Origin: Maricaulis sp.
GTDB taxonomy: Bacteria > Pseudomonadota > Alphaproteobacteria > Caulobacterales > Maricaulaceae
Reading direction: 5' to 3'
Length of the DNA: 64,000 nt
Assembly (NCBI RefSeq): GCF_015665295.1
Contig: NZ_JADFAJ010000010.1
Span: forward strand, 1-64,000
The notes under the pieces were generated by a model, which had not been told where the DNA came from, made no database searches, and worked only from the letters and a program-made list of their open reading frames with translations. Below, piece by piece: positions 1 through 9,923 of this stretch. The translations under genes and the position numbers were made by a program. How positions within the stretch are numbered: position 1 is the first letter of the stretch; each line of letters begins with the position of its first letter.

Positions 1-392
1 TCGACGACAATATCGATGTCGCCATCCGCTATATCGCCGCCTGGCTCGGTGGTCGCGGTGCGGTGCCGATCCGCAATCTGATGGAAGATGCAGCGACGGC
101 CGAGATCGCCCGGGCCCAGCTCTGGCAATGGCGGACTTTCGGTTGCTCCACCGCCGAAGGCGTCGCGCTCACCGGCCCGATGCTGGAAAACAAGATCGAG
201 GATATCTGCTCGTCCATCCAGGACGAGGTGCCGGACGAGGCCGAGCTGTGCGATCGCATTCGCGCCGCAGCCGACATCCTCACCGAGCTCGTCCTGTCAA
301 CGGAGTTCGCCGAATTCCTGACCCTGCCGGCCTATGACCGGCTGACCGCCGAACTCAAGGCGCCGATGAAGCTAATGGAGTTCGAGGACTGA
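1..392 (+). CDS. aceB: Malate synthase A, C-terminal part
   Basis: This is the C-terminal ~129 residues of a gene that begins left of the window; frame 3 is open from the edge to a TGA at 390-392. Malate synthase condenses glyoxylate with acetyl-CoA in the glyoxylate shunt. The visible stretch DNIDVAIRYIAAWLGG followed by the NLMEDAATAEIARAQLWQW block is the typical C-terminal core of the AceB-type (isoform A) enzyme, carrying the MEDAATAEI signature. It converges with a lipoprotein-acs unit on the other strand, so enzymes that make and use acetyl-CoA sit side by side. The active-site N-terminal part cannot be inspected here. Confidence 0.9.
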   Translation, partial: DDNIDVAIRYIAAWLGGRGAVPIRNLMEDAATAEIARAQLWQWRTFGCSTAEGVALTGPMLENKIEDICSSIQDEVPDEAELCDRIRAAADILTELVLSTEFAEFLTLPAYDRLTAELKAPMKLMEFED

Positions 393-429
393 TCCAACAA
401 TGGGCTGATGACGGTTGGTCGTCTCAGGC

Positions 430-471
430 GCGGGGTCCGGGCGAGGTCGAAACGACCGGCCCGGGCCCCGC
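430..471. terminator. Hairpin between convergent aceB and lipoprotein genes
   Basis: A long near-perfect hairpin. The outer arms 430-442 and 459-471 pair over 13 positions with one G-T wobble, and an inner GGTCG-AAA-CGACC hairpin lies at 445-457. It sits between two convergent genes with no T-run, so it is a bidirectional transcription-blocking or RNA-end structure rather than a textbook intrinsic terminator. Confidence 0.45.
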
Positions 472-478
472 AATGTGT

Positions 479-996
479 TCAGCCGGTCACGCTCGGCACA
501 CCCGGTATCCGATACCCGCACAGATCAGCCAGCTTCCAGCCGGTCGCGGTCTGCTCGAAGCGGCAGGTCATGTAGTCGCCGCGGTAGGTGCCCCAGGGCA
601 GGGGCGCGTCGAGCCGCGGGGTTTCCATCGGCGGGGCGACCCGGTCATGGGCACGCTGCGGATAGACCAGGATCTGGCGCGAGGCTTCCGTCGCCACGAA
701 ACCGGGATCATCAAAGATGCACAGCGGTGGCTGGCTGAGCATGCCGGTCACGGTGCCACGCGTATTGCCCTCGGCACCCCAGACATGGCTGCGAACCATC
801 GGATCGCGCGAGATGAAGGCGTTCTGCAACAAGCCTGGCGCCATGGCGTCGGCAACCGCAGTCTCGTTATGGCTGATAATGGCCGAGAAGGCCGCCATTT
901 CGTACGTCAGCGGCGCGCGGCACATGGGGACTGTCTCGGTCGCACAGGCCGTCAGACCCAGCACAGCGGTGGTGGAGGCAAGCGCTAGAACACGTT

Positions 997-1000
<4 letters not shown>
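479..1000 (-). CDS. Hypothetical lipoprotein in the acs operon
   Basis: 173 residues. The N-terminus [19 protein letters not shown] is a lipoprotein signal peptide with lipobox LTAC, so the mature protein is predicted to be membrane-anchored. The remainder contains several cysteines (MCRAP, LCIFDD, MTCRFEQ, LCGYRI) that could form periplasmic disulfides; I do not recognise a named domain. The start at 1000 is chosen because it gives the signal peptide and overlaps the acs stop in an ATGA arrangement, implying translational coupling to acs. A longer upstream reading would lie inside acs in another frame and is rejected. Function unknown. Confidence 0.75.
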
Positions 1001-2952
<1,952 letters not shown>

Positions 2953-3038
2953 GGCTCGGGCTCCGCGCAGCGTGTGCAAACTCGTGCGGTGAACGATAGC
3001 GATTCAGCGGCTTCAGGCAATCAGGCCCAACCCGGGCA

Positions 3039-4811
3039 TTACATGTCGGAGTTGCCGCCCTTGTCGATCACGACACCTTCGGCCCGCAGCGTTGTCTGGG
3101 GGTCAAGGGTTCGCATGGCCGCATAGTGCGAGAGGAAGACCTCGCCCGACAATTCGTCAAAGAAGCCGGCCTCGATCAGCTTGTCGGCGACCGGTCCCTT
3201 GACCTCGGACAGGTGCAGGCGGACGCCGCCATCGGACAGGCGCGAATTGATCGCGCGCAGGCTGCCCAGCGCGCTGGCATCGACGAAATTGACGGCCGGG
3301 AACAGCAGGACGAGATCGGTCGGACGGCTCTCGCGGGCCAGGATGTCGCCGGCCAGCGCTTCCAGGAAACGGGCATTGGCAAAATAGAGCGCTTCATCGA
3401 TCCGCAGCGAGACAACGTGTGGCGAGCAGATCACCTCGTGCCGGTTGATATTGCGGAAGTGATGCGTGCGCGGCACCTGTCCGACCTCTGCCCAGTGTGG
3501 CTGCATGGTCCGCTGCAGAACCAGACCGACCGACAGGGTCACGCCCAGGGTCAGGCCAATCTCGACGCCAAGAAACAGTACCCCGGCCAGCGTCAGGAAG
3601 GCTGCGGCGCCATCGGCATGGGAGAATTTCCAGGCATGCCAGGCGTCCTGGAAATTTGCCATCCGCCAGATCGCGGCAAGGATTGTCGCTGCCAGGGCGG
3701 CCTTGGGCAGGTGGTAAAAAAGCGGTGTCAGGAAGACGGCCACGAGCAGGATGATGATGGCGGTAAACACGCCGGCCATCGGCGTTTCGGCACCGGCGCT
3801 CTCATTGACCACCGAACGGGCAAAACCGCCGGTCACCGGATAGCCGCCGGTCAGGGCCGAGGCGGCATTTGCGGCGCCAAGGCCCAGCAGTTCGCGGTTC
3901 GGCTCGATCGTCTCGCGGCGCCGGGCTGCCAGTGACTGGCCGACCGAGACGCTTTCGACAAAACCGACCAGCGAAATCAGGGCTGCAGGTCCGATCAGGG
4001 CGCGCCAGGTTTCCAGTGGCACGAGGGGAAAGGCGAGCGGGGGCAGGCCCGAAGGCAGCTCTCCGACAATCGCCAGGCCTGCACGCTCATTGAGGCCCAG
4101 CGACCAAGCTGCCAGCGCTGTCAGCGCGACCAGCACGGCCGGCGCGGCCCGGGTCACCGAGGTGATGTGTCCCTCCGCCATGCCCAGACGCTTGAGCAGG
4201 CCGGGCAGACCAGAGCGGGCGCCGATCAGGAAGGCGAGGCTGGCTACGCCGACCACGAGCGCAGCCATGTTGATGCCATCGAATTCGCGCGCAAAGGAGA
4301 CGATCAGCTCGGGAATGGTCGCGCCATGCATGGAGACGCCGATGAAGTGCCGAAGCTGGCTGGCGATGATCAGCACCGTGGACGCGGTGATGAAGGCTTC
4401 GACCACGGGGCGGGACAGGAAATTGGCGACGCTGCCAAGGCGGAACACGCCGAAGAGCAGCAGGAAGGCGCTCGACAGGAGGGCCAGCGCACCGGCCGCG
4501 GCCATGATTTCGCCCGGATCGGTGAGGCCGAGCGAGCCGATCGCCGCCGCCGTCATGAGTGAGACCACCGCGACCGGTCCGACTGCCAGGACGCGGCTCG
4601 ACCCGAACAGGGCATAGGCGACCAGCGGTGCGATCGAGGCATAGAGGCCGGCCTGTGGCGGCAGCCCGGCGAGCAGGGCATAGGCCAGGCTCTGCGGGAT
4701 CAGGAGCACGGCGGTGACCAGGCTGGCCAGCCCATCCTGGGTCAGCTGGGCCCGGCCATAGCCGTTCAGCCATTCCAGGCCGGGCAGGATGCGTTGTAGA
4801 AGCTTCAGCAT
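3039..4811 (-). CDS. SulP-family anion transporter with STAS domain
   Basis: 590 residues. An N-terminal multi-spanning SulP transport domain (about residues 15-420; LIPQSLAYALLAGLPPQAGLY is the family's first-helix signature region) is followed by a cytoplasmic STAS domain (about 440-560) with the conserved DASALGSLR loop. SulP proteins move sulfate, bicarbonate or other anions. The start lies 1 nt from the stop of the upstream persulfide-dioxygenase gene, so the two are almost certainly co-transcribed. This suggests movement of a sulfur oxyanion (sulfite or sulfate produced by persulfide oxidation), although the substrate cannot be read from sequence. Confidence 0.88.
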   Translation of the reverse strand: MLKLLQRILPGLEWLNGYGRAQLTQDGLASLVTAVLLIPQSLAYALLAGLPPQAGLYASIAPLVAYALFGSSRVLAVGPVAVVSLMTAAAIGSLGLTDPGEIMAAAGALALLSSAFLLLFGVFRLGSVANFLSRPVVEAFITASTVLIIASQLRHFIGVSMHGATIPELIVSFAREFDGINMAALVVGVASLAFLIGARSGLPGLLKRLGMAEGHITSVTRAAPAVLVALTALAAWSLGLNERAGLAIVGELPSGLPPLAFPLVPLETWRALIGPAALISLVGFVESVSVGQSLAARRRETIEPNRELLGLGAANAASALTGGYPVTGGFARSVVNESAGAETPMAGVFTAIIILLVAVFLTPLFYHLPKAALAATILAAIWRMANFQDAWHAWKFSHADGAAAFLTLAGVLFLGVEIGLTLGVTLSVGLVLQRTMQPHWAEVGQVPRTHHFRNINRHEVICSPHVVSLRIDEALYFANARFLEALAGDILARESRPTDLVLLFPAVNFVDASALGSLRAINSRLSDGGVRLHLSEVKGPVADKLIEAGFFDELSGEVFLSHYAAMRTLDPQTTLRAEGVVIDKGGNSDM

Positions 4812-4812
4812 C

Positions 4813-5682
4813 TCACAGCGCGTCCAGCGGCAGTTTCAGATAGCGGACGCCATTGTCAGCCGCCGGCGGGAAATTGCCGGCTCGCATATTGATCTGGACC
4901 GAGGGCAGGATCAGGCGTGGCATGGCCAGTTCGGCATCCCGCGCGGTGCGCATGGCGACAAATTCATCCTCGGTGATCCCGGTATGGACATGGATATTGC
5001 GGGCCTTCTGCTCGGCGACCGTGGTTTCCCAGGCGAAATAGTCACGGCCCGGCGCCTTGTAGTCATGGCACATGAAGAGGCGGGTTTCATCGGGCAGGGC
5101 GAAAATGCGCTGGATCGAGCTGTAGAGCGCCCTCGCATCACCGCCGGGAAAGTCGCAGCGGGCAGTCCCGAAGTCCGGCATGAAAAGCGTGTCACCGACG
5201 AAGGCCGCATCGCCGACATGATACACCATGCAGGCGGGCGTATGGCCGGGCGTGTAGATGGCTTCCGCCTCGATCGTGCCGATCCTGAAGCGCTCGCCAT
5301 CCTCGAACAAATGTCCGAATTGCGAGCCGTCGCGGGCGAATTCCGGCTCGGCATCGAACAGGTCGCCGAACACGGCCTGTACATGGGTGACATGCGAGCC
5401 GATGCCGATCCGGCCACCGGTCTCGCGCGCCAGATAGGGCGCGGCGGAGAGATGGTCGGCATGGACATGGGTTTCCAGAACCCAGTCAATTGTCAGGCCT
5501 TCGCTGCGGACGTGCTCAAGCAGCAGGTCGGCTGAGCGGGTTGAGGTGCGACCTGAGGCCGGATCGAAATCGAGCACCGAGTCGATGATGGCGGCGTGCC
5601 GGGTCTGCGGGTCGGAGACCACATAGCTGACGGTGAATGTGTCTTCGTCGAAGAAGGCTTTGACGGTCGGAGTCCGGGTCAT
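4813..5682 (-). CDS. blh: Blh/ETHE1-like persulfide dioxygenase (MBL fold)
   Basis: 289 residues of metallo-beta-lactamase fold. The metal motif HVHADH gives H72, H74, D76 and H77; H147 (TPGHTPA), D164 (GDTLF) and H206 (CHDYKAPGRD) complete a set typical of the ETHE1/Blh group, which oxidises glutathione persulfide to sulfite with a single iron. The start ATG at 5682 is preceded by AGGAAAGG. The gene diverges from a rhodanese-DUF2892 gene and a BigR-like repressor lies nearby, the arrangement described for blh loci in Xylella and Agrobacterium. An inverted repeat at 5737-5758 lies just upstream. Confidence 0.85.
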   Translation of the reverse strand: MTRTPTVKAFFDEDTFTVSYVVSDPQTRHAAIIDSVLDFDPASGRTSTRSADLLLEHVRSEGLTIDWVLETHVHADHLSAAPYLARETGGRIGIGSHVTHVQAVFGDLFDAEPEFARDGSQFGHLFEDGERFRIGTIEAEAIYTPGHTPACMVYHVGDAAFVGDTLFMPDFGTARCDFPGGDARALYSSIQRIFALPDETRLFMCHDYKAPGRDYFAWETTVAEQKARNIHVHTGITEDEFVAMRTARDAELAMPRLILPSVQINMRAGNFPPAADNGVRYLKLPLDAL

Positions 5683-5736
5683 GATCGCGGCCTTTCCTGT
5701 TGCCGAACGGGTTCGTGTTGAGGTCTGAATATAAGG

Positions 5737-5758
5737 TATTTGCAAAACTATGCAAGTA
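5737..5758. promoter_or_regulatory. Candidate BigR/SqrR-type operator 1
   Basis: Inverted repeat TTGCA-N6-TGCAA at 5740-5755 with symmetric flanking TA dinucleotides (5737-5738 and 5757-5758), in the divergent region between blh and the rhodanese gene. The same architecture, TA-n-TTGC-N8-GCAA-n-TA, occurs in front of the ArsR-family repressor gene at 6681-6702. Confidence 0.6.
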
Positions 5759-5816
5759 CGATTATATACGTCTCAACAGCCCAGATCCGGGCATCACCAT
5801 GCAATGGAAGACCATT

Positions 5817-6344
5817 ATGACAGACCACAAGGATTTTGAACCAGCCGAGGTGCAGGCCGGACTCGAGTCGGGACGCTACCTTCTGGTTGATGTTCGCGAG
5901 GCCGGCGAGTTCGCCGACGAGCGCATTGAGGGCGCCTTGCTGGCCCCGCTTTCCGGCTTCAAGCCGGAATGCCTGCCACGCGGTGATGATCGCGAGATCA
6001 TCCTGCACTGCAAATCGGGTGGACGTTCGGGGCGGGCGCTTCAGATGTGCCGTGAGGCCAATGTGAAGGTCGCCGGCCATGTAAAGGGCGGGATTCTCGG
6101 CTGGAAAGCCAAAAATCTGCCCACGACACGGGCCGAGAACGCGCCGACCGGCATGACCATCCAGCAGGCGGTCATGGCGATGGCGTCCTTCCTGGTGCTG
6201 GTCTCGATCGGCCTGTCACTCGCCTTTACGCCGTGGTTCCTGGTATTGGGGGCCGGTGTGAGTGCCATGTTGCTGCAGGCCAGCTTCACCGGATTCTGCC
6301 CGGCCAGCTCGGTCTTTGCCAAGCTGGGCTTCCGACCGGCCTGA
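5817..6344 (+). CDS. Rhodanese-DUF2892 membrane sulfurtransferase
   Basis: 175 residues. An N-terminal rhodanese domain (about 5-100) carries the active-site loop HCKSGGRSGR with persulfide-forming Cys65. Residues ~110-170 are a DUF2892-type membrane anchor with two helices, ending in the family's GFCPASSVFAKLGF segment, as in YgaP-like proteins. The catalytic cysteine would face the cytoplasm. An alternative start at 5799 adds six residues. It diverges from blh and faces the BigR-like repressor, so it probably relays sulfane sulfur in the same detoxification pathway. Confidence 0.85.
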   Translation: MTDHKDFEPAEVQAGLESGRYLLVDVREAGEFADERIEGALLAPLSGFKPECLPRGDDREIILHCKSGGRSGRALQMCREANVKVAGHVKGGILGWKAKNLPTTRAENAPTGMTIQQAVMAMASFLVLVSIGLSLAFTPWFLVLGAGVSAMLLQASFTGFCPASSVFAKLGFRPA

Positions 6345-6353
6345 CATTCCGGT

Positions 6354-6668
6354 CTAGGCAGCCGCGTTGTCCTCAGGCGCGCAATAGGTCGCATAGAGGG
6401 CAGACATCACCGCATTGATCCGCGCATCGGCCAGGCCATAATAAATGGTCTGGCCGTCGCGTCTGGTGGAGACGAGGCCCTTGTTGCGGAGGATCGCCAG
6501 TTGCTGCGACATGGCCTGGTCACGCATGCCGAGTGCCTCGGCCAGCTCGCCGACCGAGCGTTCCCGTTCCATCATGGCGCACAAGGCCAACAGGCGACTG
6601 GGGTGAGCCAGCGTCTTCATCAGATCCGCAACGGTCTCGGCCATCGGCTTCATTTCATCATATTGCAT
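6354..6668 (-). CDS. bigR: BigR/SqrR-like ArsR-family persulfide-sensing repressor
   Basis: 104 residues, a winged-helix ArsR fold with recognition-helix segment MRDQAMSQQLAILRNKGLV. Two cysteines, Cys30 (LLALCAMM) and Cys96 (LYATYCAPED), occupy the positions of the BigR/SqrR cysteine pair that forms a tetrasulfide or disulfide on persulfide exposure; the typical ArsR metal motif ELCVCDL is absent. The start is set at 6668, after which an AGGTCAAG-like RBS appears. The operator-like repeat at 6681-6702 is only 12 nt from the start, which suggests autorepression. Its partner genes blh, rhodanese and SulP are adjacent. Confidence 0.85.
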   Translation of the reverse strand: MQYDEMKPMAETVADLMKTLAHPSRLLALCAMMERERSVGELAEALGMRDQAMSQQLAILRNKGLVSTRRDGQTIYYGLADARINAVMSALYATYCAPEDNAAA

Positions 6669-6680
6669 GGCTTGACCTGA

Positions 6681-6702
6681 TAATTGCGTAGCTCTGCAAA
6701 TA
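6681..6702. promoter_or_regulatory. Candidate BigR/SqrR-type operator 2
   Basis: TTGCG-N6-TGCAA at 6684-6699 with outer TA dinucleotides at 6681-6682 and 6701-6702. It matches the repeat upstream of blh in half-site, spacing and flanks, and is followed by an AT-rich TATATA stretch that could hold the promoter of the repressor gene. Confidence 0.58.
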
Positions 6703-6767
6703 TATAGGCAAGGGCCTTTGAAGCGCAATCGCTGTCCGATAACTGCAACGGGCCTGAATTGCCTATT

Positions 6768-6785
6768 GTGTTAGCGCGCTAACAC
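6768..6785. promoter_or_regulatory. Perfect 18-bp palindrome upstream of the yerC-his operon
   Basis: GTGTTAGCGCGCTAACAC is a perfect palindrome, 30 nt ahead of the chosen yerC start. It could lie in the spacer of a promoter TTGTGT (6766-6771) - 16 nt - TATATC (6788-6793). Its size and symmetry resemble TrpR-type operators, and the first gene of the operon encodes a TrpR-superfamily protein, so autoregulation is a reasonable inference. Confidence 0.5.
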
Positions 6786-6815
6786 GGTATATCCGCGGTC
6801 ATGGAGACCGAGCCG

Positions 6816-7133
6816 ATGACCGAAACGCCGCGACAACGCTCCGAAAGGGGCGTCGATCTGACAGCGCTCAGTGAAGCCATCCTTGCGCTGCGGGATACTG
6901 GCGAGGCTGAACGCTTTTTGCGTGATCTTCTGACACCTGGCGAGATGAAGACGCTGACCGAGCGCTGGCGGGTTGCCGGCCTGCTGGCCGAGGGCGGGCA
7001 TTCCTATCGCGAAATTTCCGAATTGACCGGCGCCAGCACGACTACCGTGACCCGCGTCGCCCGCTTCCTCAGCCAGGAACCCTGGCAGGGCTACCGCACC
7101 ATTCTCAACCGTCTCAAGGAGAACCGATCGTGA
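6816..7133 (+). CDS. yerC: YerC/YecD-family TrpR-like regulator
   Basis: 105 residues (110 if ATG 6801 is used; 6816 has a GGAG nine bases upstream and is preferred). The TrpR-superfamily fold is evident: a helical region (LSEAILALRDTGEAERFLRDLLTP) followed by an HTH in SYREISELTGASTTTVTRVARFL. YerC/YecD proteins are uncharacterised TrpR paralogues. In Xanthomonas-type genomes, as I recall, one precedes hisG just as here. The gene overlaps hisG by GTGA, so it is translationally coupled to the histidine operon and is the likely local regulator. Confidence 0.82.
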   Translation: MTETPRQRSERGVDLTALSEAILALRDTGEAERFLRDLLTPGEMKTLTERWRVAGLLAEGGHSYREISELTGASTTTVTRVARFLSQEPWQGYRTILNRLKENRS

Positions 7134-8014
7134 CCTCCCGTCTGCGTATTGCCGTACAGAGCAAGGGGCGCCTGGCCGAAGGGGGTATGGATCTCCTCAA
7201 ACGCTGTGGCCTGCGTTTCGCCTATGGGCGCGACAAGCTGCACCAGCGTGCCGAGAACATGCCGGTCGATCTGATGCTGGTCCGTGATGACGACATTCCC
7301 AATTTCGTTGGCAGCGGCGCCTGTGATTACGGCATTGTCGGAGAGAATGTCCTGGCCGAGGAACAGGCCTCCAGCGCTCGCGCCCGCGAGCTTGAAATTG
7401 CCCTGCGCCTGGGTTTTGCCGGCTGTACCCTGAAACTGGCCGCACCGCAGGACGGCGATATCCGCTCGGTTGAACATCTTGCCGGCAAGGCGATCGCGAC
7501 TTCCTATCCCGGCCTGACGGCCCGGTTCCTGAAAGATCGCGGCATTGAGGCCGAGATCGTCGAGATGCGCGGTTCGGTCGAGGTGGCCCCGCGACTTCGC
7601 ATTGCCGATGCGATCTGCGACCTCGTGTCGTCCGGCGCCACCCTGCAGGCCAATGGGCTCAAGGCCTTTGAGACCGTGCTGCGCAGCGAGGCCGTGCTGA
7701 TCCGGCGCAGATCCGGGCGCGAGAGCGACAGTGATGCCATTGCCAATATCCTGATGCGGCGTGCCGAGGGGGTCATTGCTTCGGCCCAGACCAAATACAT
7801 CATGCTCAATGCGCCGACCGACCGGCTGGATGCCATCCGCGCACTCCTGCCTGGTGCCGATGCGCCGACGATCGCCAAGGTCGCCGGCCGCGAGGATGTC
7901 GTCGCGGTCCATGCCGTGTGCCGCGAGCGGGTGTTCTGGGAGACTCTGGAAGCCCTGGAAAAGGAAGGCGCTCGCGCCATTCTTGTTTTGCCGATCGAAA
8001 AAATGCTCGCCTGA
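7130..8014 (+). CDS. hisG: ATP phosphoribosyltransferase, long form
   Basis: 294 residues, start GTG overlapping the yerC stop. It catalyses the first step of histidine synthesis, ATP + PRPP to PR-ATP. The length and a C-terminal regulatory domain (about residues 225-294) mark the HisZ-independent long form, which binds histidine for feedback inhibition. The PRPP-site segment DLVSSGATLQANGL is present. Most alphaproteobacteria that I recall have the short HisG with HisZ, so the long form here supports acquisition of the operon from a gammaproteobacterium-like donor. Confidence 0.94.
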   Translation: MTSRLRIAVQSKGRLAEGGMDLLKRCGLRFAYGRDKLHQRAENMPVDLMLVRDDDIPNFVGSGACDYGIVGENVLAEEQASSARARELEIALRLGFAGCTLKLAAPQDGDIRSVEHLAGKAIATSYPGLTARFLKDRGIEAEIVEMRGSVEVAPRLRIADAICDLVSSGATLQANGLKAFETVLRSEAVLIRRRSGRESDSDAIANILMRRAEGVIASAQTKYIMLNAPTDRLDAIRALLPGADAPTIAKVAGREDVVAVHAVCRERVFWETLEALEKEGARAILVLPIEKMLA

Positions 8015-8024
8015 GGCCAAGACC

Positions 8025-9923
8025 ATGCTGGACATTCTCAACTGGACCGGAGCCTCGCCCGGGGATCGAACGACAGCGCTTGCCCGACCGGCCAGTGCAG
8101 GCACGGCCGACGCCGCGGCCCGCGATATCGTCGATGCCATCCGCGATCAGGGCGAAGCGGCGGTTCGCGCCTATGCCAGGCAGCTGGACGGTTTTGCGCC
8201 AGCAAGTTTTCGCGTGCCGGCCCAGGCGATTGCCGAGGCCCGCGCAGCGTTGGATCCGGCGGATGCCGAGGCGATCAAGGCCGCCGCCGATGCCGTTCGC
8301 CGCTTTCACATCGAGCAGGGCTTTCGCGGTTATTCGGTCGAGACCTGGCCGGGCGTGACCGCATCGCGCCGGGCCACGCCAATCGACACAGCGGCGCTGT
8401 ATGTCCCCGCCGGATCGGCGCCGCTTGTGTCGTCCCTGATCATGCTGGCCGTACCGGCCCAGCTCGCTGGCGTGCCGCGGATTGTCGTGGTCGCGCCGCC
8501 ACGCGGTTCCGAAGGCGTCAATCCGGCGCTGCTTGCCGCGGCTGATCTGCTCGGTATAGACGAGGTCTATGCCATCGGCGGCGCCCAGGCCGTCGCCGCC
8601 CTGGCAGGCGGCGTGGCCGGCCTGCCGAAGGCCGACAAGATTTTCGGGCCGGGCAATGCCTATGTGGCCGCCGCCAAGGCCTATGTCAGCAGCCTGCCCG
8701 GCGGACCGGCGGTCGACCTGCCGGCGGGGCCCAGCGAAGTCATGGTCATCGCCGACGAGCAGGCCGATCCCGATCTTGTGGCCAGCGACTTGTTGAGCCA
8801 GGCCGAACACGATCCCTCCGCGCAGGTCATGCTGGTTTGTTTTGACGACGCAACGGCCCGCCGTGTCGTGGATTCTGTCGAACGTCTCCTGACCGAGCTG
8901 CCGCGGGTCGAGATTGCCCGTCAGGCCCTGGCCGCGTCGCGCATTCTGGTCTGTGACACCGTCGATGAGGCCGCGGATATCGCCAATGCCTATGCGCCGG
9001 AGCACCTGATCCTGCAGGCCGAGAGTGCCGAGCGTCTGCTCGGACTGGTGCGTCATGCCGGCTCGATTTTTGTCGGCGCCTGGACCCCGGAAGCGGCTGG
9101 CGACTATGCTGCCGGTCCGAACCACACCTTGCCCACAGCCGGCGCCGCCCGTGCCCATGGCGGGGTGTCGGTCGAGAGCTTCCAGAAGACGACAACCATC
9201 CTGCGCGCCAGCCGCGACGGGGCTGCCGCCATCGCGCCCACAGTGGAACGACTGGCTGCGCTTGAGCAGCTGGAGGCGCATGCCCTGGCCATGCGGCTGC
9301 GGCGCGAGAAGGCGGAGCGCGAGACTGCTGCCGCTGCGCCGGCCGGGCCTCGTGCCGGCACCAGGCGCCGCAAGACCAAGGAGACCGACGTAACTGTGAC
9401 GGTCAATCTCGATCGCGATGGTCCGATCCGGATCGCCACCGGGATTGGCTATTTCGATCACATGCTGGACCAGATTGCCCGCCATGGCGGTTTCGCCCTG
9501 GACGTGACGGTCGAAGGCGATCTGGAGATCGACGGTCACCACACGATCGAGGATGTCTGCCTGACTTTCGGGGAGGCCTTGCGCGCGGCCCTCGGTGACA
9601 AGCGTGGCCTTGGTCGGTTCGGCTTTGAACTGCCGATGGATGAGAGCCGGGCCGCGGTTTGGATTGATCTGTCAGGGCGTCCGTTTGCCCGCTTCGACGG
9701 CAAGATTCCGGGGGACAGTGTCGGCGAGTTCCCGGTCGAAATGACGGCGCACTGCTTCCGCTCGATCGCGGAGAGCCTGGGCGCGGCCATCCATGTAAGG
9801 GTCGAGGGCGAGAATGCCCATCACATGGTGGAAAGCTGCTTCAAGGCATTCGGCCGGGCCCTGCGCCAGGCGCTTCGGATCGAGGGCGATGCGCTGCCGT
9901 CAACCAAGGGCATGCTGGCATGA
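8025..9923 (+). CDS. hisDB: HisD-HisB fusion: histidinol dehydrogenase / IGP dehydratase
   Basis: 632 residues in a single frame from ATG 8025, 10 nt after hisG. Residues ~1-430 are histidinol dehydrogenase (last two oxidations, histidinol to histidine): IFGPGNAYVAAAKAYVS, LPAGPSEVMVIAD, QAEHDPSAQ and AGPNHTLPT contain the zinc and substrate residues. After a ~20-residue Ala/Pro/Arg linker, residues ~449-632 are imidazoleglycerol-phosphate dehydratase, with manganese motifs FDHMLDQIARHG, DGHHTIEDV and HHMVESCFKAFGRALRQA. The C-terminus LPSTKGML is very like E. coli HisB. The HAD phosphatase half of bifunctional HisB and the hisC gene that normally lies between hisD and hisB are absent, consistent with one deletion joining the two frames. 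Confidence 0.93.
   Translation: MLDILNWTGASPGDRTTALARPASAGTADAAARDIVDAIRDQGEAAVRAYARQLDGFAPASFRVPAQAIAEARAALDPADAEAIKAAADAVRRFHIEQGFRGYSVETWPGVTASRRATPIDTAALYVPAGSAPLVSSLIMLAVPAQLAGVPRIVVVAPPRGSEGVNPALLAAADLLGIDEVYAIGGAQAVAALAGGVAGLPKADKIFGPGNAYVAAAKAYVSSLPGGPAVDLPAGPSEVMVIADEQADPDLVASDLLSQAEHDPSAQVMLVCFDDATARRVVDSVERLLTELPRVEIARQALAASRILVCDTVDEAADIANAYAPEHLILQAESAERLLGLVRHAGSIFVGAWTPEAAGDYAAGPNHTLPTAGAARAHGGVSVESFQKTTTILRASRDGAAAIAPTVERLAALEQLEAHALAMRLRREKAERETAAAAPAGPRAGTRRRKTKETDVTVTVNLDRDGPIRIATGIGYFDHMLDQIARHGGFALDVTVEGDLEIDGHHTIEDVCLTFGEALRAALGDKRGLGRFGFELPMDESRAAVWIDLSGRPFARFDGKIPGDSVGEFPVEMTAHCFRSIAESLGAAIHVRVEGENAHHMVESCFKAFGRALRQALRIEGDALPSTKGMLA

Noticed and set aside
9310-9380. 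The HisD-HisB junction as a sequencing error
   Set aside because: Both domains are complete and in the same frame, the linker has normal codon use, and no separate RBS/start is visible before the dehydratase. Kept as a genuine fusion, though resequencing would settle it.
7806-9542. 578-codon antisense frame across hisG/hisDB
   Set aside because: Shadow of the his genes; no conserved motif and no RBS.
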